Source: Tenacibaculum finnmarkense (GTDB lineage: Bacteria > Bacteroidota > Bacteroidia > Flavobacteriales > Flavobacteriaceae). Taken from it: a DNA stretch of 64,000 nt. The notes below the pieces were generated by a model, which was given only the letters and a program-made list of their open reading frames with translations, did no database searches and was not told the origin of the DNA. Below, one piece after another: positions 15,780-24,915 of the stretch. The translations under genes and the position numbers were made by a program. Location of the stretch: contig NZ_OENA01000053.1 of the NCBI RefSeq assembly GCF_900239185.1, forward strand, positions 122,300-186,299, given 5' to 3'. Numbering within the stretch: the stretch's first letter is position 1; each line of letters opens with the position of its first letter.

Positions 15780-16763
15780 TTAAACTTTTCTGCTCATTAA
15801 ATTTTCAGCAAACAAACGAAGTCCACTTTTTGCGGTATCGCTAATGTTTAAATGTGCCAAGCTTTCAAACGACTTATTTGTATAGTATTCAATAAGTTGA
15901 TGTGTGTATTCGGGGATGTTGTTTTTGGTGAAAATCGCAGAAACCGTCGCTATTTTTGCTTGAATATTTTCTTGTTTATTTTCTTGTTTATTGTTGTAAA
16001 GCGTGGTTAATTTTTCTTTATCATCCGTATTTGCTACTTCAAAAGCTTTTAAATAGAGGTAGGTTTTCTTGTTTTCGATGATATCGCCACCAACTTGCTT
16101 TCCGAAAGTTTCAGGGTCGCCATAAGTGTCTAAATAATCATCTTGTAACTGAAAAGCAACACCTAAATGTAAGCCGTAGTTATATAAATGTTGGGCTTGT
16201 TCTTCATTTGCATTGGCTACAATAGCGCCCATTTTTAAGGCGGCTGCTACTAAAACCGACGTTTTTAACGTAATCATTTTAATATATTGAGCAATAGTAA
16301 CGTCGTTTCTGGTTTCAAAATCAACATCTAATTGCTGTCCGTCGCAAACTTCTAAGGCTGTTTTACTAAATAATTGTGCTAATTTTTGAAAAATTATAGG
16401 TTCGTAGTTTTCAAAATATTGATAGGCTAAAATCAACATGGCATCGCCAGATAAAATCCCTCTGTTAATATCCCACTTTTCATGAACCGTTTCGTGTCCA
16501 CGGCGCAAAGGTGCGTCATCCATAATATCATCGTGAACTAGCGTAAAATTATGAAAAACTTCTACGGCTAATGCGGCTGGCATGGCTTTTTTGTAATCTC
16601 CAGAAAAAATATCGGAAGCCATAAGTGTTAGCATTGGGCGAATTCTTTTTCCGCCTATTTGAAGAATATAATCTATCGGTTCATAAAGGTTTTTAGGCTC
16701 TTTTAGTGTTTTTTTAGAAGCTAAGTAAGCTAAAAAGTCTGACTGATATTGTAGTATGTCCAA
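15780..16763 (-). CDS. short-chain trans-polyprenyl diphosphate synthase
   Basis: A 327-residue trans-isoprenyl diphosphate synthase that condenses IPP with allylic diphosphates. The first aspartate-rich motif is DDIMDD at residues 78-83, followed by LRRG; the second is DDYLD at 208-212. GGKRIRP (about 38-44) binds diphosphate. Phe73 stands five residues before the first motif, a position where a bulky residue limits product length, so a farnesyl or geranylgeranyl product is likely. The residues between motifs and length fit the family. It uses the IPP made by the mevalonate genes elsewhere in the window. Between it and the TetR gene is a 126-base promoter region. Confidence 0.9.
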   Translation of the reverse strand: MDILQYQSDFLAYLASKKTLKEPKNLYEPIDYILQIGGKRIRPMLTLMASDIFSGDYKKAMPAALAVEVFHNFTLVHDDIMDDAPLRRGHETVHEKWDINRGILSGDAMLILAYQYFENYEPIIFQKLAQLFSKTALEVCDGQQLDVDFETRNDVTIAQYIKMITLKTSVLVAAALKMGAIVANANEEQAQHLYNYGLHLGVAFQLQDDYLDTYGDPETFGKQVGGDIIENKKTYLYLKAFEVANTDDKEKLTTLYNNKQENKQENIQAKIATVSAIFTKNNIPEYTHQLIEYYTNKSFESLAHLNISDTAKSGLRLFAENLMSRKV

Positions 16764-16837
16764 ATCTTAAATTTTTTGTAAAAATAAGATAAACAAAAAT
16801 TCTAATTGTTAGGTAATGTTAAAAAAACAACAAAACC

Positions 16838-16869
16838 AAGGAAACTTTTATTGTTTTTAAAGTTTCCTT
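16838..16869. promoter_or_regulatory. palindromic operator candidate around the -33 element of the efflux regulator
   Basis: AAGGAAACTTT (16838-16848) and its exact inverse AAAGTTTCCTT (16859-16869) are separated by 10 bases that hold the -33 TTG (16851-16853). A -7 box TACATTTG follows at 16873-16880, 19 bases from the TTG. The arrangement is what an autoregulatory TetR site would look like; binding is inferred. Confidence 0.55.
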
Positions 16870-16880
16870 GTGTACATTTG
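16851..16880 (+). promoter_or_regulatory. promoter of the TetR/RND efflux operon
   Basis: -33 TTG at 16851-16853 and -7 TACATTTG at 16873-16880 with a 19-base gap, the Bacteroidetes sigma-A spacing. The -7 box ends 9 bases before the TetR ATG, so the message is nearly leaderless. Confidence 0.6.
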
Positions 16881-16889
16881 CAAATAATT

Positions 16890-17495
16890 ATGAGAGATAA
16901 AATTTTAAATAAAGCGGGAGAAATGTTTTTAAACTTTGGTTTTAAAAGCGTTACGATGGATGATATTTCAGGTGAACTTGGCATCTCAAAAAAAACACTG
17001 TATAAATATTTTTCAAAGAAAACAGAATTGGTAGATGCTAGTACAGAAGCGGTTCATAACACGATAAACGATGCCATTACAAAAATAAAAGAGAAAGGAT
17101 ATAATGCCATTGAAGAGGAATTTGCAGTAAAGGCAATTTTTAAAGAAATGTTTAAAAATGCCAAGACTTCGCCAATGTTTCAGCTTAAAAAATATTATCC
17201 TGAAACGTACACAAAATTAATGGATCGTGAGGTATGCTTATTTCGAGATTGTAATATTGACAATTTAACAAAGGGTATTAAAGAAGGGTTTTACCGTGAA
17301 AATTTAAAGATAGATTTGATGGTGAATTTTTATTTCACCTTAATTTTTGGCGTTTTTGAAACAGAAATGTACGGTAGCGAAATGCAGGAGGTAATGAAAG
17401 TCGAATATGAAATTTTAGAATATCATATTAGAGCAATTGCCACTCAAAAAGGATTAGACGAATTATCGAAACAACTACAAACTATAAATTTATAA
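16890..17495 (+). CDS. TetR/AcrR family transcriptional regulator of RND efflux
   Basis: A 201-residue regulator. The start was chosen at MRDKILNKAGEMFLNFG because the longer frame runs through the promoter. The TetR DNA-binding domain is clear at residues 1-50 (FLNFGFKSVTMDDISGELGISKKTLYKYFSKKTEL), and the rest is the all-helical ligand-binding and dimer domain. It is the first gene of a tight operon with TolC, adaptor and RND genes (12-base gap to the next), so it very likely controls them; a palindrome flanking its own -33 element supports autoregulation. The inducing ligand is unknown. Confidence 0.93.
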   Translation: MRDKILNKAGEMFLNFGFKSVTMDDISGELGISKKTLYKYFSKKTELVDASTEAVHNTINDAITKIKEKGYNAIEEEFAVKAIFKEMFKNAKTSPMFQLKKYYPETYTKLMDREVCLFRDCNIDNLTKGIKEGFYRENLKIDLMVNFYFTLIFGVFETEMYGSEMQEVMKVEYEILEYHIRAIATQKGLDELSKQLQTINL

Positions 17496-17507
17496 ACTTA
17501 ATAAACA

Positions 17508-18836
17508 ATGAGGAAATACATATACACGGTATTTATATGCTTTTGCACAAGTTCATTATTTGCGCAAAAACAACTTAATTTATCAATGCAAGAAGCTATT
17601 GATTATGCTATAAAAAATAGCTATGCCAATAAAATTGCTAAAAATGATATTAAGGTAGCAATTAAAAGAAAATGGGAAACAACGACTATCGGTTTGCCTA
17701 AAATTGATGGAAAGGTGGCGTATCAAAATAATTTAAAACAAGCGGTTTTATTAACAGATTTTAATAATGATGGTATTGATGAAGAATTAATTTTTGGTAA
17801 AAAACAAACCATGAATGCTACGGCAACGCTAAGCCAGTTAATTTTTGACGGTTCGTATTTGGTAGGTTTACAGGCAGCAAAAACCTATTTAAAAATATCA
17901 GAACAAGCTAAGCAAAAAACAGCTTTAGCAACTAGAGAAGCAATTATAAACGCTTATGGAAATATCCTTGTTTCTGAAAGATTAATTGAAATTCTTGAAA
18001 AAAACACGAGGGTTTTAGAAAAAAATTACAAGGATGCAAAGAAAATTAATGAGAACGGATTAAATGAAGAAGAGCAGGTTGAGCAATTAGAAATCACCTT
18101 AGGAAATGTTCAAAATAGTTTAAGAAACGCTGTTAGATTAAAGGAAATTGCCTATCAAATGTTAAATCTTTCTTTAGGAAATGATATCAATACAAAATTA
18201 ACATTAACCGATAGTTTAGATAGTTTGATGCTTAATAGCAGTAGTTTAGCATTGCTATCAAAAACATTTAATTTAAATGGGCATATCGATTTTAGAATTG
18301 CTGAAAATAGTAGAGAAAGTAAGCGCCTATTAATGCGTTTAGAGCAAAGTAAAGGCTTACCTAGCTTGAGTGCTTTTTTAAATTATGGGCTTGCAGCAAA
18401 CTCTAATTCTTTTACTTTTTTAGAGGAAGATCAAAAATGGTTTGCTTCTTCGATGTTAGGGGTTAATTTGAATATTCCAATATTTAGTAGCTTAGGAAGA
18501 TCTGCTAAAACGGCACAGGCAAAAATCGAATTAGAATCGGCTGATATCCGTTTGGAAGAAATTAAGCAACAATTAAATTTACAAACACAATCGGCAAAAA
18601 GTGAATATCAGTTAAGTATTGAAAACTATGAATCTGCTATGAAAAACATGAAATTGGCAGAACGCATTGAAAAAAAGCAACAAATTAAATTTTTTGAAGG
18701 AATTTCTTCAAGTTTTGATTTATCGCAAGCACAAAATCAATTATACAGCCAACAAAATAACTACGTGCAGTCAATGTTAAACGTTATTACTAAAAAGGCA
18801 GCCTTAGAAAACGCATTAAATATACCCTTAAAATAA
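17508..18836 (+). CDS. TolC family outer membrane efflux protein
   Basis: A 442-residue outer-membrane channel component. The signal peptide ends at LFAQ (residue 19), followed by the family start LNLSMQEAIDYAIKNS. Two long helical regions rich in coiled-coil heptads (about 125-215 and 340-440) match the duplicated outer membrane efflux domain. It contains a DFNNDGIDEEL acidic stretch at about residues 84-94, not conserved in all homologues. With the adaptor and the RND pump it forms a tripartite envelope pump; spacing to the next gene is 8 bases. Confidence 0.92.
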   Translation: MRKYIYTVFICFCTSSLFAQKQLNLSMQEAIDYAIKNSYANKIAKNDIKVAIKRKWETTTIGLPKIDGKVAYQNNLKQAVLLTDFNNDGIDEELIFGKKQTMNATATLSQLIFDGSYLVGLQAAKTYLKISEQAKQKTALATREAIINAYGNILVSERLIEILEKNTRVLEKNYKDAKKINENGLNEEEQVEQLEITLGNVQNSLRNAVRLKEIAYQMLNLSLGNDINTKLTLTDSLDSLMLNSSSLALLSKTFNLNGHIDFRIAENSRESKRLLMRLEQSKGLPSLSAFLNYGLAANSNSFTFLEEDQKWFASSMLGVNLNIPIFSSLGRSAKTAQAKIELESADIRLEEIKQQLNLQTQSAKSEYQLSIENYESAMKNMKLAERIEKKQQIKFFEGISSSFDLSQAQNQLYSQQNNYVQSMLNVITKKAALENALNIPLK

Positions 18837-18844
18837 AAAAGATA

Positions 18845-20056
18845 ATGAAAAAAATATATTCACTACTAGCAATAACAGTATTTTTAGCATCCTGTTCAGG
18901 GAGTAAAAAACATTCCGTTGAGGCGGTAATTGCTTCTAACGATTTGGTAAAAATTCGTGCTAAGAAAACCAAGTTAAATAGTCAAATTCAGGTTTTATCC
19001 GAAGGAATTAAAGCCTTAGATACTAAAATTGCAACCTTAGATACTTCAAAAAAAGTGCCTTTAATTACGGTGGTATCGGCTAATAAAACCAACTTTAAGC
19101 ATTATTTAGAATTGCAAGGAGCTGTTAAAACAACACAAAATGTTTTGATATATCCTGAAATGCCAGGGCAATTGGTTCAAATTTATGTAAAAGAAGGACA
19201 GTATGTAAAAAAAGGACAGGCTTTGGCTAAAATAGATGATGCAGGGCTTTCTGATCAGTTAGCGCAAATAGAAGTGCAGGCAGTTTTGGCAAAAACAACT
19301 TACGAGCGTCAAGAGCGTTTATGGAATCAGAAAATTGGTTCAGAAATTCAGTTTTTACAAGCGAAAACTACGTATGATGCTCAAAAAAATGCCGTAAACC
19401 AATTAAGAAAAAAATTAGGTAAATCGGTTATAAGAGCGCCTTTTTCGGGTATTATTGATGATGTAATTAAAGAGCAAGGAATGGTGGTAGCGCCAGGAGC
19501 TGGTGCCGAAGTTTTTAGAATTGTAAATCTTTCTAAAATGTATATTGAAACAGCCGTACCTGAAAGTTATATTTTATCAATTAAAAAAGGTAAAAATGTA
19601 TTGGTTGAGTTTCCTGTTTTAGGAAAGGCTATTACTTCAGAAATTCGTCAGGCGGGTAATTTTATCAATCCTGCAAATCGTACTTTTAAAGTTGAAATAG
19701 CGGTTGATAATAAAGACAAAAGTATTAAGCCGAATTTAACGGCTAAGTTAAAAATTAACGATTATACAAACCCTGATGCTATTTTAATTCCGCAAAGTAT
19801 TATTTCAGAAAATGCCAAAGGAGAACAGTATATTTTTGTAGTAAACGATGTTTTAAAGCAAGGAAGTAAGGTTCAAGGAATAGCAAAACAAATTATTATT
19901 ACCACCGGAAAAACCCAGGGCGATGTTATAGAGGTTTTAGCAGGGCTTAGTAAAGGTGATAAAATTATTAAAGAAGGTGCTCGAAGTGTAAAAGATGGGC
20001 AGCAAGTAGAAATTTTATCTTCGGAAGAGGTAACTACTGTTAACGCTAAAAAATAA
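18845..20056 (+). CDS. RND efflux periplasmic adaptor lipoprotein
   Basis: A 403-residue membrane-fusion protein. The lipobox is LASCSGS, cysteine at residue 17. A short coiled coil (about 37-70) precedes the biotinyl-lipoyl-like domain with KEGQYVKKGQALAKIDD (about 115-131) and the second half VIRAPFSGIIDDVIKEQGMVV (about 196-216). A beta-barrel and a membrane-proximal domain follow, with the usual VPESYI and IIPQS-type sites. It bridges the TolC channel and the RND pump encoded on either side (gaps of 8 and 5 bases). Substrate range cannot be inferred. Confidence 0.93.
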   Translation: MKKIYSLLAITVFLASCSGSKKHSVEAVIASNDLVKIRAKKTKLNSQIQVLSEGIKALDTKIATLDTSKKVPLITVVSANKTNFKHYLELQGAVKTTQNVLIYPEMPGQLVQIYVKEGQYVKKGQALAKIDDAGLSDQLAQIEVQAVLAKTTYERQERLWNQKIGSEIQFLQAKTTYDAQKNAVNQLRKKLGKSVIRAPFSGIIDDVIKEQGMVVAPGAGAEVFRIVNLSKMYIETAVPESYILSIKKGKNVLVEFPVLGKAITSEIRQAGNFINPANRTFKVEIAVDNKDKSIKPNLTAKLKINDYTNPDAILIPQSIISENAKGEQYIFVVNDVLKQGSKVQGIAKQIIITTGKTQGDVIEVLAGLSKGDKIIKEGARSVKDGQQVEILSSEEVTTVNAKK

Positions 20057-20061
20057 AGACA

Positions 20062-23000
20062 ATGAGCGAGCAAAAAAAGCACGTAGATAAAGAATTTGGG
20101 CTGTCTTCATGGGCTATTAATAATAAAACCACCATTTATATAATGATGGCAATTATTTTATATGCTGGTATTTCGGCATTTTTAAATATGCCACGTGAAA
20201 ACTTTCCTGAAATAAAGGATACTAAAATTTATGTAAGTTCTATTTATCCTGGTAATACAGCGGAAGATATAGAAAAACTAATTACCGATCCTTTAGAAGA
20301 TAAATTAAAAACGGTTAGTAATATGACCAAAATAACATCAACCTCGCAGGAAGATGTGTCAATTATTACTGTTGAATTTAATGATGAAATACCTATTGAA
20401 CAAGCAAAGCAAAAGGTAAAAGATGAAATAGATGAGCAGGTTTCAAGTGAAGATTGGCCTACTTTTAACGGGGCTAAAGTAGCGCCAAATGTTTTTGAAT
20501 TAAATATATCGGAAGAAACACCTATTTTAAATATTAATATTTCGGGCGATTATACCGTGCATCAATTAAAAGAATTTGCAGAGGTTTTACAAGATGAAAT
20601 AGAAGATTTATCTGAAATAAAAAAAGCAGATATTCGAGGTGCTGAAGATAAAGAAGTTGAGGTGGCTGTTGATATTTATAAAATGATGGCTGCAAAGGTT
20701 AGCTTTGATGATATTTTAAGAGCTATTCAGGGCGGAAATGTAACCATGTCGGCAGGAAATATTATTGCCAGCGGACAGCGTAGAACTTTGCGTATTTTAG
20801 GGGAAATTGAAACTCCTCAAGAATTACAGAATTTTGTGGTAAAATCAGAAAAAGGAAATGCCATTTATTTAAAAGATATTGCTAAAATAACCTTTAAAGA
20901 TAAAGATAAAACTACCTACGCTCGTCAATTTGGTGATCCGGTGGTAATGCTTGATGTTAAAAAACGTGCAGGGCAAAATATGGTTACCGCTGCTGAAAAA
21001 ATTCAGCAAATTGTAAAAGATACCAAAGCCAATATATTCCCAAGTAATTTAACGGTAACAATTGCGAACGATCAATCGTCAAAAACAATTGGACAGGTAG
21101 ACGATTTGGTAAATAATATCATTTTTGGAGTGATGTTAGTGGTACTTGTTTTAATGTTTTTCTTAGGATTTAAAAATTCATTATTTGTAGGTTTTGCCAT
21201 TCCGATGTCAATGTTTATGTCGTTAATGATTTTACATTTAATGGGCTACACCATGAATACCATGATTCTTTTCGGGTTAATTATGGGGCTAGGAATGCTG
21301 GTAGATAACGGTATTGTAGTGGTTGAAAACGTGTATCGTTTAATGGATGAAGAAGGAATGACCCGCTTAGAGGCGGCAAAATTAGGAATTGGTGAAATTG
21401 CATTTCCTATTATTATATCAACAGCAACTACGGTAGCGGCGTTTATTCCTTTAGGAATGTGGCCAGGAACTATGGGGCAGTTCATGATTTATTTCCCAAT
21501 TACTTTATCGGTTGTATTAGGGTCGTCATTATTTGTGGCTATTTTCTTTAATTCGGTAATGGTTTCTCAATTTATGAGTACTGAAGATAAAAACATCCCC
21601 TTAAAAAAATTAATTATCATCACCGCGAGTATTGGTGTTATTGGTATTTTGATTTTACTTTTCGGTGGTGCTGTAAGCCCGCTGGGAACTTTAATGGTTT
21701 TTACTGCGGTAAATTTTTGGCTTTACAGATATGTATTACGCCCAATGGCAAATGGTTTTCAAAATAAAATACTTCCACTTTGGGAACGTCTTTATGAAAA
21801 AATGATTCGTGCTTCTTTAAAAGGATGGCGTCCTTACGGAATAACAATTGTAACGATTATTTTACTTTTTGTAGCGTTTATCGGTTTTGGAGCTTCTGTA
21901 AAAAGTAAGCGAACAAAAATTGAATTTTTTCCTGATAATACGCCCAATCAAATTGTGGTATATGTAGAATATCCGCAGGGAACAGATATTGAAAAAACCA
22001 ATACCATCATGAAAAGTTTAGAAGCTCGAGTGACCAAGGTTTTAAATGAAGATATGTATATGGATGGCGACCGTAATTTTATGGTAGAGAGTTCTATAGC
22101 ACAAATAGGAGCGGGGTCAGGAAATCCTCAAACCGATGGTGGTTCGGCTGCCGAAATGCCACATAGAGGTAAAATAGTTGCCTCTATGCGTGAGTACAAA
22201 TACCGTAAGGGTTTAGATAGTAAAGTATTAAAGAAAAAGGTAACGGATGCTTTGGAAGGGATTTATCCTGGGCTGTCTATTTCTGTTGAAAAAGACCCCG
22301 TAGGTCCGCCGGCAGGATATCCTATTAATATTGAATTAGAAGGTGAAGATTACGATGAATTAATTATTACTGCTGAAAAAATGCGTGATTTTATCAATAC
22401 CAAATCAATTCCTGGTATTGCTGAATTAAAAATAGACGTAAACAAATCGAAGCCAACCACATTGGTTGATGTTGATAGAAAAAAAGCAGGTGAATTAAAA
22501 GTGAGTGTAGCGCAAGTAGGAAAACAACTGCGTAATTCTATCTTTGGAAGCAAAGCTGGGGTATATAAAGAGGCTGGTGAAGATTATGATATTTATGTTC
22601 GTTTTAATAAAGATAACCGCTACAATTCAAGCGCTATTTTTAATCAAACGGTTACCTTTAAAGATATGTCAACAGGAAAAGTGAAGTCTATTCCTATTTC
22701 AGCAGTTGCAAAACAACGTAACAGATCAGGTTTTAGTGCTATTAAGCATAAAAACGTGAAGCGTGTAGCAACGGTATATTCGGCATTAGCGCCAGGTTAT
22801 ACGGATGCTGCTGCTATTGTAAGTGAAATTCAGAGTGAAATGAAATCGTTTACAGGTTTGCCTAAAACAGTACATGTTGATTACACAGGACAAATTGAAG
22901 AGCAGAACAAACAAATGACCTTTTTAATAGGTGCATTTTTCTCTGGATTAGGCTTAATTTTCTTAATTCTAATTTTCCAATTTAATTCTATTTCAAAACC

Positions 23001-23526
23001 AGCAATTATTATGTTGGCTATCTTTTTAAGTTTGATAGGAGTATTTGGAGGAATTGTAGCATCAGGATCATCATTTGTAATTATGATGACTATGATGGGA
23101 ATTATTTCTTTAGCGGGTATTGTGGTAAATAACGGTGTAGTATTGTTAGATTATACACAGTTATTAATAGACAGGCAAAAAGCACAATATAATTTAGGTA
23201 AAGACGACTTTTTAGAGGTTTCGGTATTAAACGAAGCTATTGTAAAGGGAGGAAAGGCACGTTTACGCCCAGTTTTATTAACGGCAATTACCACAATTTT
23301 AGGATTGATTCCTTTAGCAACGGGTTTAAATATTAATTTCTTTACCTTGGTGACAGAATTTGATGCAAATATATATGTTGGTGGTGATAATGTTATTTTT
23401 TGGGGTCCTTTAGCTTGGACGGTTATTTACGGGCTATTTGTGGCAACTTTTTTAACATTAATTGTAGTGCCGATATTGTTTTATTTAGTAACTAAATTAA
23501 AGATGTGGTTACATCGTGTTTTCTAA
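20062..23526 (+). CDS. RND family efflux pump inner-membrane transporter
   Basis: A 1154-residue proton-driven efflux pump of the AcrB/MexB class. TM1 lies at about 26-45, followed by the first porter domain (DTKIYVSSIYPGNTAEDIE), then TM2-6 from about 350 with GLIMGLGMLVDNGIVVVENVYR carrying the conserved TM4 Asp pair region, a second porter domain, and TM8-12 with LAGIVVNNGVVLLDYTQ. RARPVLLTAITTI-type KARLRPVLLTAITTILGLIPL is present near residue 1070. Length exceeds typical AcrB (about 1050) because of an extra hydrophobic region around 510-560. It is the last gene of the operon and a terminator follows. Hydrophobic compounds are typical substrates. Confidence 0.94.
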   Translation: MSEQKKHVDKEFGLSSWAINNKTTIYIMMAIILYAGISAFLNMPRENFPEIKDTKIYVSSIYPGNTAEDIEKLITDPLEDKLKTVSNMTKITSTSQEDVSIITVEFNDEIPIEQAKQKVKDEIDEQVSSEDWPTFNGAKVAPNVFELNISEETPILNINISGDYTVHQLKEFAEVLQDEIEDLSEIKKADIRGAEDKEVEVAVDIYKMMAAKVSFDDILRAIQGGNVTMSAGNIIASGQRRTLRILGEIETPQELQNFVVKSEKGNAIYLKDIAKITFKDKDKTTYARQFGDPVVMLDVKKRAGQNMVTAAEKIQQIVKDTKANIFPSNLTVTIANDQSSKTIGQVDDLVNNIIFGVMLVVLVLMFFLGFKNSLFVGFAIPMSMFMSLMILHLMGYTMNTMILFGLIMGLGMLVDNGIVVVENVYRLMDEEGMTRLEAAKLGIGEIAFPIIISTATTVAAFIPLGMWPGTMGQFMIYFPITLSVVLGSSLFVAIFFNSVMVSQFMSTEDKNIPLKKLIIITASIGVIGILILLFGGAVSPLGTLMVFTAVNFWLYRYVLRPMANGFQNKILPLWERLYEKMIRASLKGWRPYGITIVTIILLFVAFIGFGASVKSKRTKIEFFPDNTPNQIVVYVEYPQGTDIEKTNTIMKSLEARVTKVLNEDMYMDGDRNFMVESSIAQIGAGSGNPQTDGGSAAEMPHRGKIVASMREYKYRKGLDSKVLKKKVTDALEGIYPGLSISVEKDPVGPPAGYPINIELEGEDYDELIITAEKMRDFINTKSIPGIAELKIDVNKSKPTTLVDVDRKKAGELKVSVAQVGKQLRNSIFGSKAGVYKEAGEDYDIYVRFNKDNRYNSSAIFNQTVTFKDMSTGKVKSIPISAVAKQRNRSGFSAIKHKNVKRVATVYSALAPGYTDAAAIVSEIQSEMKSFTGLPKTVHVDYTGQIEEQNKQMTFLIGAFFSGLGLIFLILIFQFNSISKPAIIMLAIFLSLIGVFGGIVASGSSFVIMMTMMGIISLAGIVVNNGVVLLDYTQLLIDRQKAQYNLGKDDFLEVSVLNEAIVKGGKARLRPVLLTAITTILGLIPLATGLNINFFTLVTEFDANIYVGGDNVIFWGPLAWTVIYGLFVATFLTLIVVPILFYLVTKLKMWLHRVF

Positions 23527-23554
23527 ATTTAGGATCTAATTTTTTTTGATAGAT

Positions 23555-23593
23555 AAAAAAGGGTTAAAGGCAGGTTGCTTTTAACCCTTTTTT
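23555..23593 (+). terminator. terminator of the RND operon
   Basis: Stem AAAAAAGGGTTAAA / TTTTAACCCTTTTTT with an about 9-base loop. It ends only 15 bases before the recX start, so recX must be transcribed from within or just past it, or by readthrough. Confidence 0.85.
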
Positions 23594-23607
23594 ATATTTT
23601 TGAACTT

Positions 23608-24090
23608 ATGAACGATAAAAATAATACTAATAAAGGTGTTTTTACGGTAGCTGAAATAAAACGAAAACTAGAATATTATTGCGTCTATCAAGATCGTTGC
23701 CATAAAGAAGTAGAAGCAAAATTAAAGGAGTATAATACTGTTGCTGATGCTAGAGAATTAATTTTGTTAAGCTTAATGCAAGATAATTTTTTAAATGAAG
23801 AACGCTTTGCTAAAAGTTTTGCAAGAGGAAAATTCCGCATTAAAAAATGGGGGAAAAACAGAATTGTAAGAGAATTAAAATTTAGAGATATATCAGCATA
23901 TAATATAAAAACAGCCTTAAAAGAAATTGATCAAGAAGAATATATTACAACACTTTATAATTTAGTTGCTAAAAAAAACAAGTTAGTAACCGAAACAAAT
24001 ATTTTTAAACGAAAAAAGAAAATTCTAGATTATGTACTATACAGAGGTTTTGAACCTCATTTAATTTACGAAGCGCTTAGCGCTCTTTAA
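23608..24090 (+). CDS. recX: RecX family regulatory protein
   Basis: A 160-residue helical protein that modulates RecA filaments. The start MNDKNNTNKGVFTVAEI was chosen because the upstream in-frame Met lies in the terminator hairpin. RecX hallmarks are the three-helix repeats: KRKLEYYCVYQDRCHKEVEAKLKEY (about 14-38), LMQDNFLNEERFAKSFARGKFRIKKWGKNRI (about 56-86) and the C-terminal RKKKILDYVLYRGFEPHLIYEAL. It is not adjacent to recA here. Its 3' end overlaps that of the convergent lipoprotein gene by 14 bases. Confidence 0.9.
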   Translation: MNDKNNTNKGVFTVAEIKRKLEYYCVYQDRCHKEVEAKLKEYNTVADARELILLSLMQDNFLNEERFAKSFARGKFRIKKWGKNRIVRELKFRDISAYNIKTALKEIDQEEYITTLYNLVAKKNKLVTETNIFKRKKKILDYVLYRGFEPHLIYEALSAL

Positions 24091-24607
24091 AATTAAATAA
24101 ACTGTCTAGGTTTATTTCTTTATCGAATTGTTGTTTGGTATAAACGGTATTTATTTTGGTATTCATGCTTCCAAAAAGCAAGTGTATTTTAGCTACTTGA
24201 ATATTTATTTCTCTAGAGGTAATTGCCGGTATATAAGTCATGTCGGCAAGTCTTAAAACTTCATTTTCAAAAACATTTATACGTGCTTTAAAAGCAGGTT
24301 TTTGAAGCGTTTTTATTTTTAAACTGTCTTTTAGTTGCTTGGTTAATTCTTTTAATTCGATAGCATTATTTAAAGCAGCTGTTGGGGTGCTATTTTTAAA
24401 TTGTTGTAAAAAATTTTCTACAAGGGCATATCCTTTCCAATTTTCTATATTTTTAGCAGCATCTTTATGTAGCGTGGCATATTTTAAATGCTTTACACTG
24501 CCATCCATGCCTGTTTTTTTAACAGCAACACGTTGTTGAGGTGCTTCCTTTTTACAAGAAGAAGCAATTAAAACTAAAAAAACTAAAAGATATAAAGGGT
24601 ATTTCAT
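24077..24607 (-). CDS. lipoprotein of unknown function
   Basis: A 176-residue lipoprotein with signal MKYPLYLLVFLVLIASSC (lipid cysteine at residue 18). The remainder is predicted to be mainly helical, rich in Lys and Asn, with VENFLQQFKNSTPTAALNNAIELKEL as a probable coiled coil. I do not recognise a domain. The start at 24607 gives a proper lipobox; the frame extends to 24646 but would put residues before the signal. It overlaps the recX end by 14 bases (tail to tail). A Flavo-1-like repeat lies upstream. Confidence 0.7.
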   Translation of the reverse strand: MKYPLYLLVFLVLIASSCKKEAPQQRVAVKKTGMDGSVKHLKYATLHKDAAKNIENWKGYALVENFLQQFKNSTPTAALNNAIELKELTKQLKDSLKIKTLQKPAFKARINVFENEVLRLADMTYIPAITSREINIQVAKIHLLFGSMNTKINTVYTKQQFDKEINLDSLFNFKER

Positions 24608-24733
24608 CAAAATAAAATTAAAACGATAAAAGTAGCAAAATAGCAACTCGTAATAGAGAATTTTGTGTTAAAATAATGGCTAATTTATAAAACGGGTTTT
24701 TATTACTGACGCTTTAAATTTGGTTGGGTTGTT

Positions 24734-24818
24734 TAGCCCCGATTGTAGCAATTGTTTGAGCTCCTTTTTTGATTTTTTTCAAAAAAGAGCGAGTGCGGAA
24801 AGCGGGAAATAGCTCCAA
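24734..24818 (+). repeat. Flavo-1-like structured repeat, copy 3
   Basis: Starts TAGCCCCGATTGTAGCAATT and ends AGAGCGAGTGCGGAAAGCGG then GAAATAGCTCC. Note TAGC for AAGC in the 5' part, paired with AGCTCC in place of AGCTTC at the 3' part. It sits in the divergent gap between a lipoprotein and the thioredoxin-fold gene. The -7 box of that gene lies downstream of the repeat, so the repeat is not simply its leader. Confidence 0.72.
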
Positions 24819-24884
24819 AAAAAAATACAGATACATTTTTTAAGTAGTGTAACTTTTGTTGCTTTAAATAGCGTTATTATGAAA

Positions 24885-24892
24885 TATCTTTG
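24885..24892 (+). promoter_or_regulatory. -7 box of the thioredoxin-fold gene
   Basis: TATCTTTG, a full match to TAnnTTTG, ends 23 bases before the ATG at 24916. TTG elements upstream are at a longer than usual distance. Confidence 0.5.
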
Positions 24893-24915
24893 TGTTACAC
24901 AGATTTACTAGCAAA

